From contig JBBHKE010003492.1 in assembly GCA_037447655.1 (NCBI GenBank), positions 62,001 to 126,000 on the forward strand: a stretch of 64,000 bases of DNA, written 5' to 3'. Every line of letters starts with the position of its first letter. The first letter of the stretch is position 1. The notes beneath the pieces are model-generated. The model saw nothing but the letters and a program-made list of their open reading frames with translations, made no database searches and had not been told where the DNA came from. Made by a program: the position numbers and the translations under genes. Below are positions 23,301 through 35,500 of the stretch, piece after piece. The stretch is from Zygnema cylindricum. Its lineage: Eukaryota > Streptophyta > Zygnematophyceae > Zygnematales > Zygnemataceae.

Positions 23301-25144
23301 CAATCAGTGTTACTAAAATTTGGACTTTGAAAAGTATTCTAAAATTTGTATGATAACCGGGTTTCATTTGAAAAGTCTCTGAAAGTACATCTATGGTGTT
23401 TCACGATGTACAAGTATCTCTTAGCCTTTGACACATTCATTACTCAATTCACCTCAAACATTCAAGCTTTTGGTTATTAACTTCGTACCTTCATAAATTG
23501 CAGTCTTTGCAATGGAGCTACTCCTCTTCCTGCAACCACAACAATGGTACAAACTACTTATACTTGTGTAAACAAAAGGAGTTTTTTTGAATTACTGTTG
23601 CCAGTGTACTTGGATGGACCACTGACTATTCAGGCAAAAAGTGGTATTCAAAGCTGCCAAAGCACAGGGTAAGCTCTCCTATTTTCTGTATGCAAAACTC
23701 TTTATCTTGTCATCCAATTGAGAGAGAGAGTAAAACCCAAAAAACAATGACCATTGATGTACAAATTTTGCCATCTTGATTGAAAAAGGATCCAGGACTT
23801 AAAACGACGGCAGCTTGCCGAAATGCTGATGTTAAATTTGAGCTCATTGTTAAATTTTTGCTGTAAATTTGAGCTCATTTCAGCTTTGCTTCTTTTTTGT
23901 GGGATCAAAATGGAACAGGTCTTGTACTATTTTAGCGAACGGCCAAAGTGGTTGGCTATGGGATGCTTCAGGAACCGAACACAGTTCAACATTCCAAAAT
24001 CCAAAAATTCCCCCTGCCGGTTTTAATAAAAATGGTGTGGCAATTTTCGGGGCCAACAATGGTAAGCCTTAAAGTTTTGTTTGGCAATCGGTAACCTTGA
24101 ACAAAAAACCTTAATTGATAATGGCCAATCAAGACAATGTGTTGTTATGTGTGGAAAATGGTTAAGCGAAAAACACTCAAATAGAACGTTCTCTGTCATT
24201 GACAATTCTCGTTAAAGTCTCACTACTACACCTACATTTCTATAATCTCGATTCATTTCATGCCCATTCATCATTTTTCTGGATTAGAATTCATGATCTT
24301 AAACTTACAAAAACTCTGCATAAAAAAACTTCTTAATTCATTCTGATTTTGATCACTTTTAAATCATTTTTATCACGATTCACATCAGTTTAATTTGATT
24401 TCATTTGATTCGGCTTGATTTGACATGTGATAACCGTTTTGACACTAAATTATCTGGTCAATGGTTCCAGTGAATCGAGGATTAGGTACCTTTATGCCAC
24501 GACCGTCTGCAACTCGTATCACATATTATTTTTGGAAATCGTTTTCTCTGAAAGACACGGCATGCTTTTCATCACTCACCATCCAACTTTTTCTGGAGGA
24601 CGGTATTGTTCTCTACCTCAATGGAAAGGAGGTGCTTCGTTCCAACATGCCGACCGGGACGATAAATTCTAAAACTTTTGTATGTCAATTTCCAGATATT
24701 GCATACATCAATTCTTCTGCTGTAGTATTATTTTCTTAAGTTCACCAAAGAAAGTGATTTTCAGCAGATTTGTTACAATGCATTGAACTGGACCCCTTCA
24801 TGAATTCAGCTTGACCGTAAGGAAAGACCTTTCTAATTGATTGAAAAACCAGAAGAACCTTGATTATTTATTACCATGTGAAATTAAACCATTTTTTGTG
24901 CTTCTGATGTTGCGCATTTAATCAGGCTTTAGCCAGGAAGCCAGCGTGGATGATATGGCAAAATTTTACTGCACCGATCCCTGGACCAAGAAATTCCTAC
25001 GGCCTATGGGAGGGAACAAATACTGTGGCAGCAGAAGTACATGTTTTCAGTGCAGGAGCTCAAAGAGCATTATTTGACATCAGATTGGTTGGGATTCGCA
25101 AGTATGTTTATCTTAACCTCTCTGTTTCTTGTGCAATAATTTAA
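14383..25144 (+). CDS. Secreted G8-domain / beta-helix protein (CEMIP/fibrocystin-like)
   Basis: Twenty exons with GT-AG borders and consistent phases give 1,117 aa: 14383-14533, 14685-14844, 15217-15433, 15637-15841, 16514-16693, 17037-17209, 17611-17755, 18957-19065, 19590-19770, 20594-20646, 21109-21315, 21472-21603, 21717-21825, 22096-22158, 22426-22682, 22857-23162, 23504-23668, 23949-24061, 24471-24679, 24926-25144. Residues 1-32 form a signal peptide. A G8 domain (about 52-175, opening WSSPATWP..NIPG) is followed by GGQVDLHG and a right-handed beta-helix (about 290-700: QHFHVVG, ENVAFNNTGHCF, DNGVSVLLLETRG). A DLDGSITGKPG motif lies near 710. The C-terminus (976-1105) is a beta-sandwich with VLYLNGKEVLRSNMP and GTNTVAAEVHV. 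This order resembles CEMIP, TMEM2 and PKHD1L1. An extracellular carbohydrate-related role is inferred. Least certain: the exon-18 acceptor (poor polypyrimidine tract) and the 3' end, where GTATGT at 25,102 could be a donor. Confidence 0.85.
14845..15216 (+). other. Strongly pyrimidine-biased intron 2
   Basis: Between exons 2 and 3 the + strand is almost only C and T from about 14,860 to 15,200 (CCCTTT-type runs). A second such block fills 16,130-16,380 in intron 4 and a third 16,700-16,780 in intron 5. Long ORFs on either strand here (162, 184 and 121 codons) are artefacts of the bias. Confidence 0.85.
19963..20179. mobile_element. TA-type MITE in intron 9 of the G8 gene
   Basis: A 217-bp element with termini CACCGTGTATCGCTATTA and TAATAGCGATTCACGGTG, between TA dinucleotides (19961-19962 and 20180-20181). 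Closest relative in the window is 41,026-41,234. It sits within a large intron and does not disturb the splice sites. Confidence 0.87.
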
Positions 25145-25680
25145 TCACAAACAGAAAATGTCTAGCGAGGATTCAGAAGTATGGATAAAAGGGCCCGGGA
25201 AATTGTCTGGCATATCTGCTTTTTTCTTTGTAAAAGGACAACTAGTGACATTTTTTTAAGTGATGAACAACTTTACAAGGGTATGCAAGCTTATGTTTTA
25301 TGGATAAACTATAGTCTTCACTCATTGTACCAATTGATATCTAAAGTCTAACGTCTATATCTAGTATTATGTCCGTATATATGTATGTCCCTTATATAAA
25401 TATGTGAATGTAACTGCCTGTGAGACCTTTCCATCAAAACACATGATGCCGCTGGCTTCTAAACACTGAAAAACTTTAGGATGATGAAGACCTCTACTAA
25501 CACCAAAGAATCATTTGGTTGTTTGGATTATCCATGAATACAGGAGTACTTGCACAGGTGCTGCCAAACGGGTATAATTCTCTTTAGACACGGTGTTCAT
25601 GTGCGAAAATAAATCATGTAAGCTTATTCGCCCATCTCTGCGTCACAGTATAAAAGGAGCTTGATAAACTAAGCAGAAAG
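24283..25680 (+). repeat. Tandem-type duplication of gene 3' end, copy 1
   Basis: Contains exons 19-20 of the G8 gene, the intron between them and about 540 bp of downstream sequence. It is matched along its length by 27,848-29,275 in the same orientation, with scattered substitutions and small indels. Confidence 0.8.
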
Positions 25681-26789
25681 ATTCCACTTGGGTGCAATTT
25701 TTAACTCTTTTCTGGTTGATCTGGTGCAGTTCTACAATTTTGCATGGGACTGTCCCTTGATGGCATTGATGCCCATGTATTTCCTTTGTACAAGAATGAA
25801 GCAAACAGAGTATTCAATGAGTAGATCACAGAAAAAAAATCGACAATTTTTGTGAGGGACCTCCATGTTGGCTTGACATGATAAAAGTGACACGGTGCTA
25901 ACCCCCGAGTAAGCCATTCACACAATGACAAAGGAAAAATATGTTTTTTTTTGAGCCGTCGGGCGTGTTTGTAACTTTATAAAAAAATCTATTTTTTAAT
26001 TCAGACTTTTATCATTGACAAGCCACTCAGTTACATGCAACAAGTAGAGTAAGCTGGAAGGTTAAGGTATTACTTCGATGTACCAATATTGTTAACTTCT
26101 TCGGAAGGAGTGTAATAATCTTAGCACACTAAATATAAGTTCTTTTGCATTACTATTAAGACGAAGACAGATTCAGGCTATTTACGGTCAATAGTTTTTT
26201 CATTGAAACATGTTGGTGATATGAGGCCAACACCTTTTTGGCCAGAGAAGTATTAGCCATAAGCTCAGCCGTACGCTCAGCTATAAGCTAGAGATTTTTT
26301 GCAGATTTTCTTTTTGTATTCTTTAAGGACAAACATTTTACATTTATTCGACCACATTACTTGGTTTCGAGAGTTTTACTCAATATTATCTGTTGTCTAT
26401 GTTTTTATTTTTTGTACCGGAGGAGAAATTTGATGCCTACTGGACCCAATTGTATAGCCGGCTTCTCTTGCACACTGAGTAGAATTACTAAAAATCTTTG
26501 TTGGGAGAGGCACTGCCATGATGTCCCAAAAACGAAAGTTTGGGATTTAAGGGTAAAGCCTTTAAGAGGGACAAAAGCGGAAGCCATAAAAAAGAAGAAA
26601 GGCGACCGCAAAAGGCACAAATGTATAGACAAGACGAAGGGAAAGAGTCTTGGCTCGGTTTCAAGAGTGATACTTTCAGAAAAGTAAAGCTCGAATATAT
26701 ACAAATGCGAGGATGCCACTGTTAAGACGTGCCAAATCTAGACGTTCTAATTGGGATCAAAATAAATGAATGAACAAAAGATTCTAAGG
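25681..26789. other. DNA between duplication and gypsy relic
   Basis: No gene recognised. ORFs at 26,361-26,725 overlap on opposite strands and lack known motifs. They may be further decayed gypsy sequence, but I cannot show it. Confidence 0.4.
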
Positions 26790-27480
26790 GTGAGTTTCCA
26801 TTGAAATATTTTGGTCATCGGCTCAAATGGTGTAGCCTTAGTCCTTTTGTGATACACGTCTTTTACCACACACTCAGCAAATGGTAAGAGATCACCCCTG
26901 TCATCATGATGACAGCTCATAACTGCCTAAGATATTCCTCCAACGCACTGTTGACTTTCTCTGATTGTCCATCCGAGTTCAGATGAGATGTTGTGGACAT
27001 AAATTGACATATACCTAGAATATTACAAGCATGTCTCCAGAACGGTCTAGTGAACCACATATCTTGTCAGTCACAAATTCCTCTTGGATTTCCCGGAGCT
27101 TTCACATGTTGCTGATATACAGCCTTGCTCTCTGCAACATTGACATTTGAATGAACGGGAACAAAGTTAACCATCTTGGTCAACCGATCCATGAATACAA
27201 TAATTGTTGTAAATCCCTGCCTAGTCATAGGCAATTACATGATAAAGTCCAGCCTCACAATGGACCACTACCAAGTCGGAATTTGCCAACTCTTATAACA
27301 ATTCCACCTTTGCTGTGGTCTTAAATTCAACTTTTAGTGGTCTTATGACGTTGGCAACTGGAACATGTATGTATGTAATCTTCTAATTCCATTGATAAAG
27401 GAGAGCATGCAAACACATACGTTGGATCGGCCCAGCTTTTGGTCACACCCAAATGTTCTGCTACTGGAATATCATGATAT
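26790..27480 (-). pseudogene. Decayed Ty3/gypsy pol fragment (H2C2 and integrase core)
   Basis: Reading the minus strand, 27,480 to about 27,330 gives a zinc-binding segment with HDIPVAEHLGVTKSW and C-x2-CQRHKT. From about 27,260 down come the integrase-core landmarks DFIM-LPMTRQGFTTIIVF, MDRLTKMVNFVPVH, then STTSHLNSDGQSEKVN..LEEYLR. Several stop codons and frameshifts interrupt it. This order is typical of chromovirus-like Ty3/gypsy elements. No LTRs or reverse transcriptase were recognised. It lies between the two copies of the duplicated gene end. Confidence 0.8.
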
Positions 27481-27847
27481 GCGAATCAGCATCTCGTGAC
27501 ACTAGTACTTACCCGTTGGAACGGTAAAGATAATATTTACTGTCCCAAACTATTGCGTCTGGCGAGCCACTCCTGTTGTTTAATGAGTCGTGACTACCTG
27601 GGAACAAAAGGGCATCACATAAAGCTTCCTGAATCCGTTCTGAGAACATAATTAGTTGATGGTTAAATACTCTCCGGACAAACTTATAAACGGGTCAGCT
27701 CGTTTCAACTAAGTTGATTTGGAATTCTGGGTCTGCGATATTAGACCTACCAAGAGGGTATTCCAACTCAAAGTGGAACCTTTAGAGAAACTCTTATCAG
27801 CTGGTTTGACTATGTGAAAGGAATTCTTATGACGTAACAAATTCTAC

Positions 27848-29275
27848 AGTCTAAATTCATGAGCTTAAACTTACAAATACTATGTGCAGCCCTGAGCATT
27901 TTGATTTTAATCACATTTATATCATTTAAATTGACTTGATTCTATTTTGATTTTTTTTTGGTTTGATTGATTTAACGATTTGACGTGTGATAAGTGTTTC
28001 GATACCAAATTTCCTGGCCAACGGTTTCAGGGAATGGGGGATTAAATACCTTTATGTCCCGACCGTCTGCAACTCTTATTGCATATTGTTCGAAATTCGT
28101 TTTCTCTGAAAGACACGGCAGGCTTTCCATCATTCCCCATCCAACTTCTTATGGAGGACGCTTTAGTCTCTACCTCAACGGAAAGGAGGTGCTCCAATCC
28201 AACACGACGACTGGGACAAAAAATTTGAAAACATTTGTATGTCAATTTTCACATATTGCATGCATCAATTCTTCTGCTGTAGTATTAGTTTTTTCAGTTT
28301 ACGAAAAAGAACTGTTTTCAACAGATTTATTACAATGTATTGAACTGGACCCCATCATGAATTCAGCTTGACCATAAGGAAAGACCTTTTTGAATGACTG
28401 AAAAACCAAAAGAACCTTAATTATCTATCACCATTCAAAATTAGATTTTTTCTTGTGTTTCAGATGTTGCATTCAACCAGGCTTTGGCTGCAGCGTGGAT
28501 GATACGGCAAAATTTTACTGCACCAATGCCTGGGACAGGAAATTCCTACAAGCCTATGGGATGGAACAAATACCGTGGCAGCAGACGTACATGTTTACAG
28601 TACACCAGTGATTCGAGCTTTATTTGACATGGGGATTTGCAAGTACGTTTATCTTGAGCTCTCTGTTTCTGGTGCAATACCTTTGTTATGTCACCTTCTT
28701 AAGAGAAGGAAAAAAAGAGTGTCTGACAAGGACTCCCAAGTATGGATAAAAGGCTCAGGGCTTTATCTAGCATATGTGTTTTTGCTTGTAAGGTCAAGAG
28801 AAGGTAAGATACAAGGAAAAGTTGTGACGCATTCAAATGATGAACAATTTCACAAGGGAGTGCAATATCATGTTTTATAGATTCTAGATTAGACTATGGT
28901 CTTCACTCGCTGTACCAATGGATACCTAACATCTTGTCTACATTTGATGTCCGTATGTGACGTTCTAATATATAGTAAGCGCATAAATGTTTACTAGAAC
29001 TGTCAATGAAAACACATGACGTACCCAAACGGCTAACTCTACTAAGTGGAACATGCGATGCTTTGGCTTCTAGAAAATGAAAAAAAACAGAATGATGTAG
29101 ACATATGCTAACATCAAAAGTTTCTTCAGTTGTTTGAGTACAGGATTAACTGCATAGATGCAGCCAAGAGGATATAATTTCTCTAGGCATGGTGTTCCTG
29201 CGCAGAAAATGACCATGCAAGCTTACTTGCCCGTCTCTGCATAGCACAAAATGAAAGAGCTTAAAGATAAAGCAA
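27848..29275 (+). repeat. Tandem-type duplication of gene 3' end, copy 2
   Basis: Counterpart of 24,283-25,680. Left and right limits are judged by eye from where similarity begins and ends. Confidence 0.78.
28028..28660 (+). pseudogene. Pseudo-exons 19' and 20' of the G8 gene
   Basis: The first pseudo-exon preserves FMSRPSAT and the SLYLNGKEVLQSN motif, but its middle is read in another frame because of a 2-bp and a 1-bp deletion. The second (from about 28,483) begins ALAAAWMIRQNFTA, then gains one base after FTAPMPGTGNSY and loses the GTNTVA frame. The acceptor and GTATGT donor are still visible. With broken frames and no upstream exons it is best read as a non-functional copy. Alternative use as a terminal exon of the intact gene is possible but unlikely. 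Confidence 0.75.
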
Positions 29276-29580
29276 AGTGGTTTCCAAACATTCACGAACA
29301 TCCGCATCCATTAATCCATTTCTGGATTACGTTTTTAAGAAAAGCCAGTACAGGAAGCGAAGCATCGTCCGCTCGCGTGATTTATAAGTTCTGTTCATCG
29401 TCACGCTCTTTTTCTAAATAAGACCTCGACCGTCCGATCAGGTTTCTTCTTCACACAACTCACACAACTCCTTACAGTCGTTGGAGTTCATGCTACTGTA
29501 CTATTAGTTTATTAGTTTATTTTGTAATTGAACTGCCCTGTCTTTTTCTTTCGTGTTCCAGCAAGCTTCAAGTTTGAGGT
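29276..29580. other. Intergenic/promoter region of the DEAH helicase
   Basis: Short gap between the duplicated gene end and the helicase start. It contains CACACAACT repeats (29,455-29,470). An acceptor-like TTCCAG just upstream of the ATG could end a 5'-UTR intron. Confidence 0.35.
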
Positions 29581-32500
29581 ATGGGGCGCCCTAAGCAGCG
29601 GAAAGCTGCCCTCGTGTCTTCTAGTTCACAGAAAAAGCTATTGGAAAAGGCAGGAAAGAAACATGGAAATTTACAAGCTCGAAGGTACAAATGATCAACC
29701 CTTCTTTACATGGTCGCAACTTTTTTTGTTAGTTGTCATTTTTGCCTGGCTTGAACATTGGTTGAGGAGATCTTCTTTCTTCTGATTTTAATCGTCCGTA
29801 GGATTAATTTTTTACTTGCTATGATTCAGTGGATACGAAGAAGGAGGCCAATCCGATGAAGCCAATGTCTTAATTCTTCCATCTGGCAGAGAGCGAAAGC
29901 GTCAAAAAGCTTCTGAGGTGAAATATCTTCTGTTCTTTTTTAAGGCTTAAGTTAAAGATTTTTATCTGAAATTTTCTTTATGTACTCCTGAATTTAGTTT
30001 GCCTTGTACTTGCTGAATGCCGCAGAACCGTTTTACCTGAAGTTTTTCGTTCAAGTGTCCGTTTTTTTTTTGCGCAGGATTCTGACTATTTTGAGCTTAA
30101 TTATTGCTTAATGCTGTGTGCTGAATTAGGTTTTGATTTATGTTCAGCTTAGTTTGTCAATTGCAGGATTTGCTCAATGCAGAGCAGAAGGGTGTTCAGA
30201 AACTGAACAAGAAACAGGCCAGAAAGCTTCGCCGCTTAAAGGTAACAGCTTACCTGCAATACCAAGGAAAATAGTAAGAAGTAAGGTTTTTAGGACAGTG
30301 TCTTGAATTAAGTGTGAGTTCCTGCCTTTTTTTTTTATTTATTATTTTCATTTTCGTCTCGTCATGTGACTCAAACGACAGTACAACCCCAGCTTTGAGT
30401 GACCTTTCCCCCTTTTATTTGTTTTTCTTAGATTCTTTTTGTCCTCGTCTCTTCATGTGAATTTCCGGTGTATGGGAAGCACATCCCAGCTTTGTTTGGA
30501 CGTATGGGCTGGGCTGTTTTGTATCGACAGGTTGGTTCTTTAATGTGAAAATAAATTGTTTTTTTTGGAGTGAAAGCGAAGCCTTTCCTCAAGAGTGAAA
30601 ATAAACTTTCTTCAGAGTGAAAAGGAAGATTTATCTGCAGAGTGAAAAGAAACTTTATTGCAGTCGAATTGTACTAAATAGCGGCCAGAAGTTCATTTTT
30701 TTTTGGCAGGAGGAGGAGGAAAAGAAGCAAAAGCGGATTGAAGCGCTGACAATCTTACAGTATCCACATTATGCCACTTGGATTACATAAGATTTCCTTA
30801 GGGCCATTGGTTCTTTTCCGGCAAAAATGACCACAGGTTTTGTGTCAACTTGGCTTTTAGTTCATGCAAACTTGTTTTTTTTTTTTAAGAGCATGTCATC
30901 AGTGTGTCAGAGGACTCAAAAACGGTTGTTGTGAGATTGGAGAATTTAGAGTTTTATATAAGTTCCCTTTTAAGAATATTTTTAGAGGGCCAGGTATATT
31001 TGTTCCTATGTCTTCAGTTCTCGGTGCCGTTGACATTAATTTACATGAATTTGCATGAGGATTAAAAGGGGCATCAGTTACTATTTTTTAATATATGCAT
31101 AATGGATGAGCAATGGCCTCATGTAGCAAGAGTTGCCGGGAGCCATTTATAGGTTATCATGGTCAAAGTTCCCTTGACGTGAACCAGGCAATGCCAATTG
31201 ACGGATGGAGCACTGAGCCTTCTTCATACGTCTGGCCGGCTTGGACAGGTAACTGTCGGTTGTTCATCTCTACGATGGGTGGGTTTTGGATGCCTCTTTT
31301 TCATGGATGCGAATATCAGTCCCTTTTTTGAGATTAAGTCTGATATGATGCTTCGTGTGATTTTGTTACGAGAACAGTTACCTTCATGTGGACATGCATC
31401 TTGTCCAAGTTTATGCTTCTTGTTCAAGCTTGTGCATCTTCTTCAAGCTTGGGCATTTAGACGAAATACCGTTTCTTTGAGAGCGATTTAATTTTCCACT
31501 ATTGTTTATATCAATTCCATATACTGGTGCATGTGCCTGGTTTTTCTTTCAAATCCTGGAGCAACACAATATTCAGCAGCTTTTTATTGAAGGTTTTCAT
31601 GGCATGGTTGTGTTTTAATCTCGGTTTCTGCAAAGGGTAAATAGGGGGTATATGTATATGTATATATGGGATATGTTTACATGGGGTTTTCCATCCTCAG
31701 GTTTGCTGTTGCTCGAAAAATTTCTATGTCATTTATCAGACTGCTCAGAAAGCCATTATTTTTGCATTTCCCTCTCATTTTTTATGTTGCAAGCCTCAAG
31801 TGAATGTTATTTATCTGCAGGAAGACACCATGAAGGAGAAGCTCAAACAAGCGATGCAGTTACAGCGGGCAGGTCTTCCTGTTCCTACCGATGTTCCACT
31901 GGTCCAGGGGCGTAAGCGTGGATCTGAAGATAACAAGCTTGAGGACCAGACTGATGTGGAACGACGGGAAAAGAAGAGAGCTGAAAGTGGCAAGGGTGGG
32001 CTTGATGGAGGTAGTCTGGAAGAGGGGCAAAATGTAGCACTGGGTAGCTCAAGAAATGTTGAGTTGCCTATCGCTGAAAATGCAAGACTATCTGTGCAGC
32101 CAAAAGAGGCAGGATTGAACAAGTTAATGGACAAGAAAGTATCAGGAAATGGGGACGCGTCTCAGTTTGAGTCAAGAAAGCAATTGATGGTTCATGCAGT
32201 TCCTGAGGATAACAGTGTAAACTCGACAGGCAACAATATCGTGAATGGAGATGGTATGTCGCAGGAGGATTTGAGGCGGCCCAAGAAAAAGAGAAAGAAA
32301 GTTGGAGATGGAGAAAGGATCAGAGGGGAGACAAATGATGTTGTGTCACATGTGTCTGAAGGGACAGGAAGCGGTTCCCAAATAACACCATGTTTTTCAA
32401 AAGAGAAGCAAGTTACTGCAGAAACTAATACCTTGAGCTTGGAGGGTTTGAAATTGCAAAAGAGAGTAGTTGAAGCTAGCAATGAAAAAACAGCAGATGG

Positions 32501-35500
32501 TCAACAAGCCGGAGCAGTTGTGAAAGAAGTCTCGAGGAGTGGTGATGAATCTCACAGGTTAGGGCCAAAGGAACAAGATGTGGACGTTGAAAGCAATCGA
32601 AAAAGTTGCCCGGCCGGACAAGCGAAAGAGCAGAACTTCAGTGATGAGCTGAATTCTGTGAGTAGAGCGTTGAGTTCGAAAATAAAATCTGGGGAAGTAG
32701 GAGAGGCTGATGGGCAGATTGGTATAAGAGGCAAGAGGACAATACATGAGGATTCTGCTTCTATAGGTGTAAAAGGTGCAAAGCGAGGTGATCAGATAGC
32801 TAGCAGTCAACTTGCTGGCAGAAGTAAGTTTTGGGTACATGTCAACAGGACAGAAGCAATTGAAAGGAGCAGGAATGGGCTTCCGATTTTGACAATGGAA
32901 CATGAAATTATGGAGGCCGTGAATATGAATCCGGTGGTTATTGTTTGTGGAGAAACAGGTTGTGGAAAAACAACTCAAGTCCCTCAGGTGAGCATCCCAC
33001 TTGCCTTTTCTGACTTTTTGACTTTCTCAAGATACATGTGAAGGAGAAAAATAAAGATGTGTATGGCATGTATTCTTATAGAAATAGACAGGCAAGTTTC
33101 TAGTTGTGGCGCAGAGTGCTCTCTTAAATCATGATCATTGTCTTCCATGTCTAGTCAGGACAGCAATCATTGCTGCGACAGATTGCTGTGACCTTTCCCT
33201 ATGACTCCTCTGAAGGGCATGCAAGCTTTATTTTTTGGCTCAAATTTATGAAGTCCCTTGGTCATTTTAGCCCAATGTTGTGTTAGCCGAGTCTATGCTA
33301 AAGTCATAATGAACAAGTGTCGTTGTGCATCTTTTGGAAATCATTTGGAATAAGACCTTGAAGAAAATAAAAACTGGCGAATGAAAACATAGTTATAGGC
33401 TTGCATCCTAACCCCTCACCAATGAGTTGGTATGCTCGTGCAGTTCCTCTACGAAGCAGGTTTTGGTGCAAAACAATGTCAGGAACGTTCGGGAATCATT
33501 GGAGTGACACAGCCTCGTAGAGTTGCAGTACTTGCAACTGCTAGAAGAGTTGCAGAAGAGCTCAACGTGAGGCTTGGCCAGGAGGTCGGATTTCAAGTAC
33601 GATATGACCGTCAAATTGGAACAAAGGTGGCGGTCAAGTTTATGACAGATGGCATTCTTTTGAGGGAGCTTCAGGTACGCTTTGTTTTTCATCCATAATA
33701 TTATATTTTTAATCATGAGGCTTGGGCTGATTTCTTGACATTTGCTGAATGATGCTTAATCAATCAAGAAGGAGGTTGCCCTCAGAAGAAAACAATGGTT
33801 TACGAGCTGTCTTCTACTTTCTTTAAATTCTTTATCTTGTGGCTTTTATTCCTTGGACTGAGGTGCATCATCTATAGGACATTACTGTTGCAGTGACTTC
33901 CTGTGCCAATTCTGAGGAAGGAATGGGGCGAGGCAGGCAGATCTCTTGTTAAGACAGTATTCCGTGGTGGTACTGGATGAGGCGCACGAGCGTAGCATTA
34001 ACACCGACATTCTATTGGGCCTGCTATCCCGAGTGGTCCCTCTTCGTCAGGTGGACTGTCTCCCTTACAGAACTTTTGAAAAGTTTGACTTGCCTAATGC
34101 ACCCTTTGAAGATTTTTCGAAAATGCTTTCTTTCATGGGCATAATGGTTGCTGCAATAGAAAATTTTACTGTTTGGTGTTTTCAAAGGTCGTGATGGGTG
34201 CAAAGTTTGCTGCATATGAGGTCCATGATGGGTAATTCTGCTCGTTTTTGTGTTTGCATTTTGAGATATTCTCCTTGCGAAGAAGAGTATACCAATGTTT
34301 ATCAGAAGATGAGAACTCTTTTGATCATAATTTTGTTGGAAATGGCTTTGAATGTTTACGTTTATGGAATTATGACAAAGAGAACTAATGAAATGTAAAT
34401 TTTGATATCACAACTTGTAGAACATTGCCCTTCGATGTTTTTTGAATTTTGATTTAGTTTCCAAGTTTGTAATTGTGCTATTAGAATGACAGCGTAAATA
34501 TTTGTGTTGCGTGTCCTTTAGTTTCTCTGGGTGTAGTTAGAAAGAAATCCTTCGTCACCAAACAAAGGTGAAGTCTACTGTATTTCGAGACTCTGTTCTT
34601 GACTGTCCATTTTATTGCATGTTCCAAAATCCTGAGCTGATTTGCCAATAGGTTGGCTCGATCGCGCCGTGAGTTTTTTTTCTATTTCTTACTCCATGAG
34701 TGTCGAGGAGAGCCTTGGGGAGGTCTGTTTCCTCTCGGGAAGCGACTAGTGACTCGCAGGCTGCTGCAAATGGAGAGATTAATTGCGGAAAGTCTCTGTC
34801 CTCCCCCAGAAGATCTCTGGGGGGAGGGTCGTTCCAATGCCGCAATACATTGTCATCGTATTTATTTACAATATGTTTTTTGATCTGATCAATATCCGCT
34901 CGGGGCCTAATGGTTAGTCCAATTTGTCTCTTGATGAATTCAATTTAAAGATGTAAATTTGGTAATGGATGGAACCAAATCTGTGCAAGTTGAATGGTCA
35001 TTAGCAGCAGAAGGGTTAATTTTAGACATTGTAGTTTCTAGGACAATTTATCTAATGCTTAAACCTCGTAGTTTCGCACAGATGGAAAGGCCAGTCAAAG
35101 CCGTTAAGTATTGCTGGAGCTATTGTACTGAGCCTGTTTTTTCTTTAGGATTCTGGTGGCTCCCGCCTCCCAGCTCTGCCCCTGTTTTTTTTTTCCATTT
35201 TTCTGTGGCCCTTTTACTGCTCCGACTATTTTCTTGTTTTGCACCTCAACATGTTGATGTATGGGCTGTGTCCTTTTTGTCTTTAGAATCAGATGATAGT
35301 GTAAGAGAAAATGTTATGCATGGGATTTAATTTGAAGACATTCGTCCGGTTGTTTGTTCTCCTTGATTACCCTCCCCTTCTTATTGATGTTTCCTTTTGC
35401 GCAGCTCTTAATCTTTCCCGTTTATAGGTGTGTTGCTATTTCATGTTTTTCTCTTAAGAATTTGGAGCAGAACTGATTTTATTTTTTTTGTGGTTTCCTC

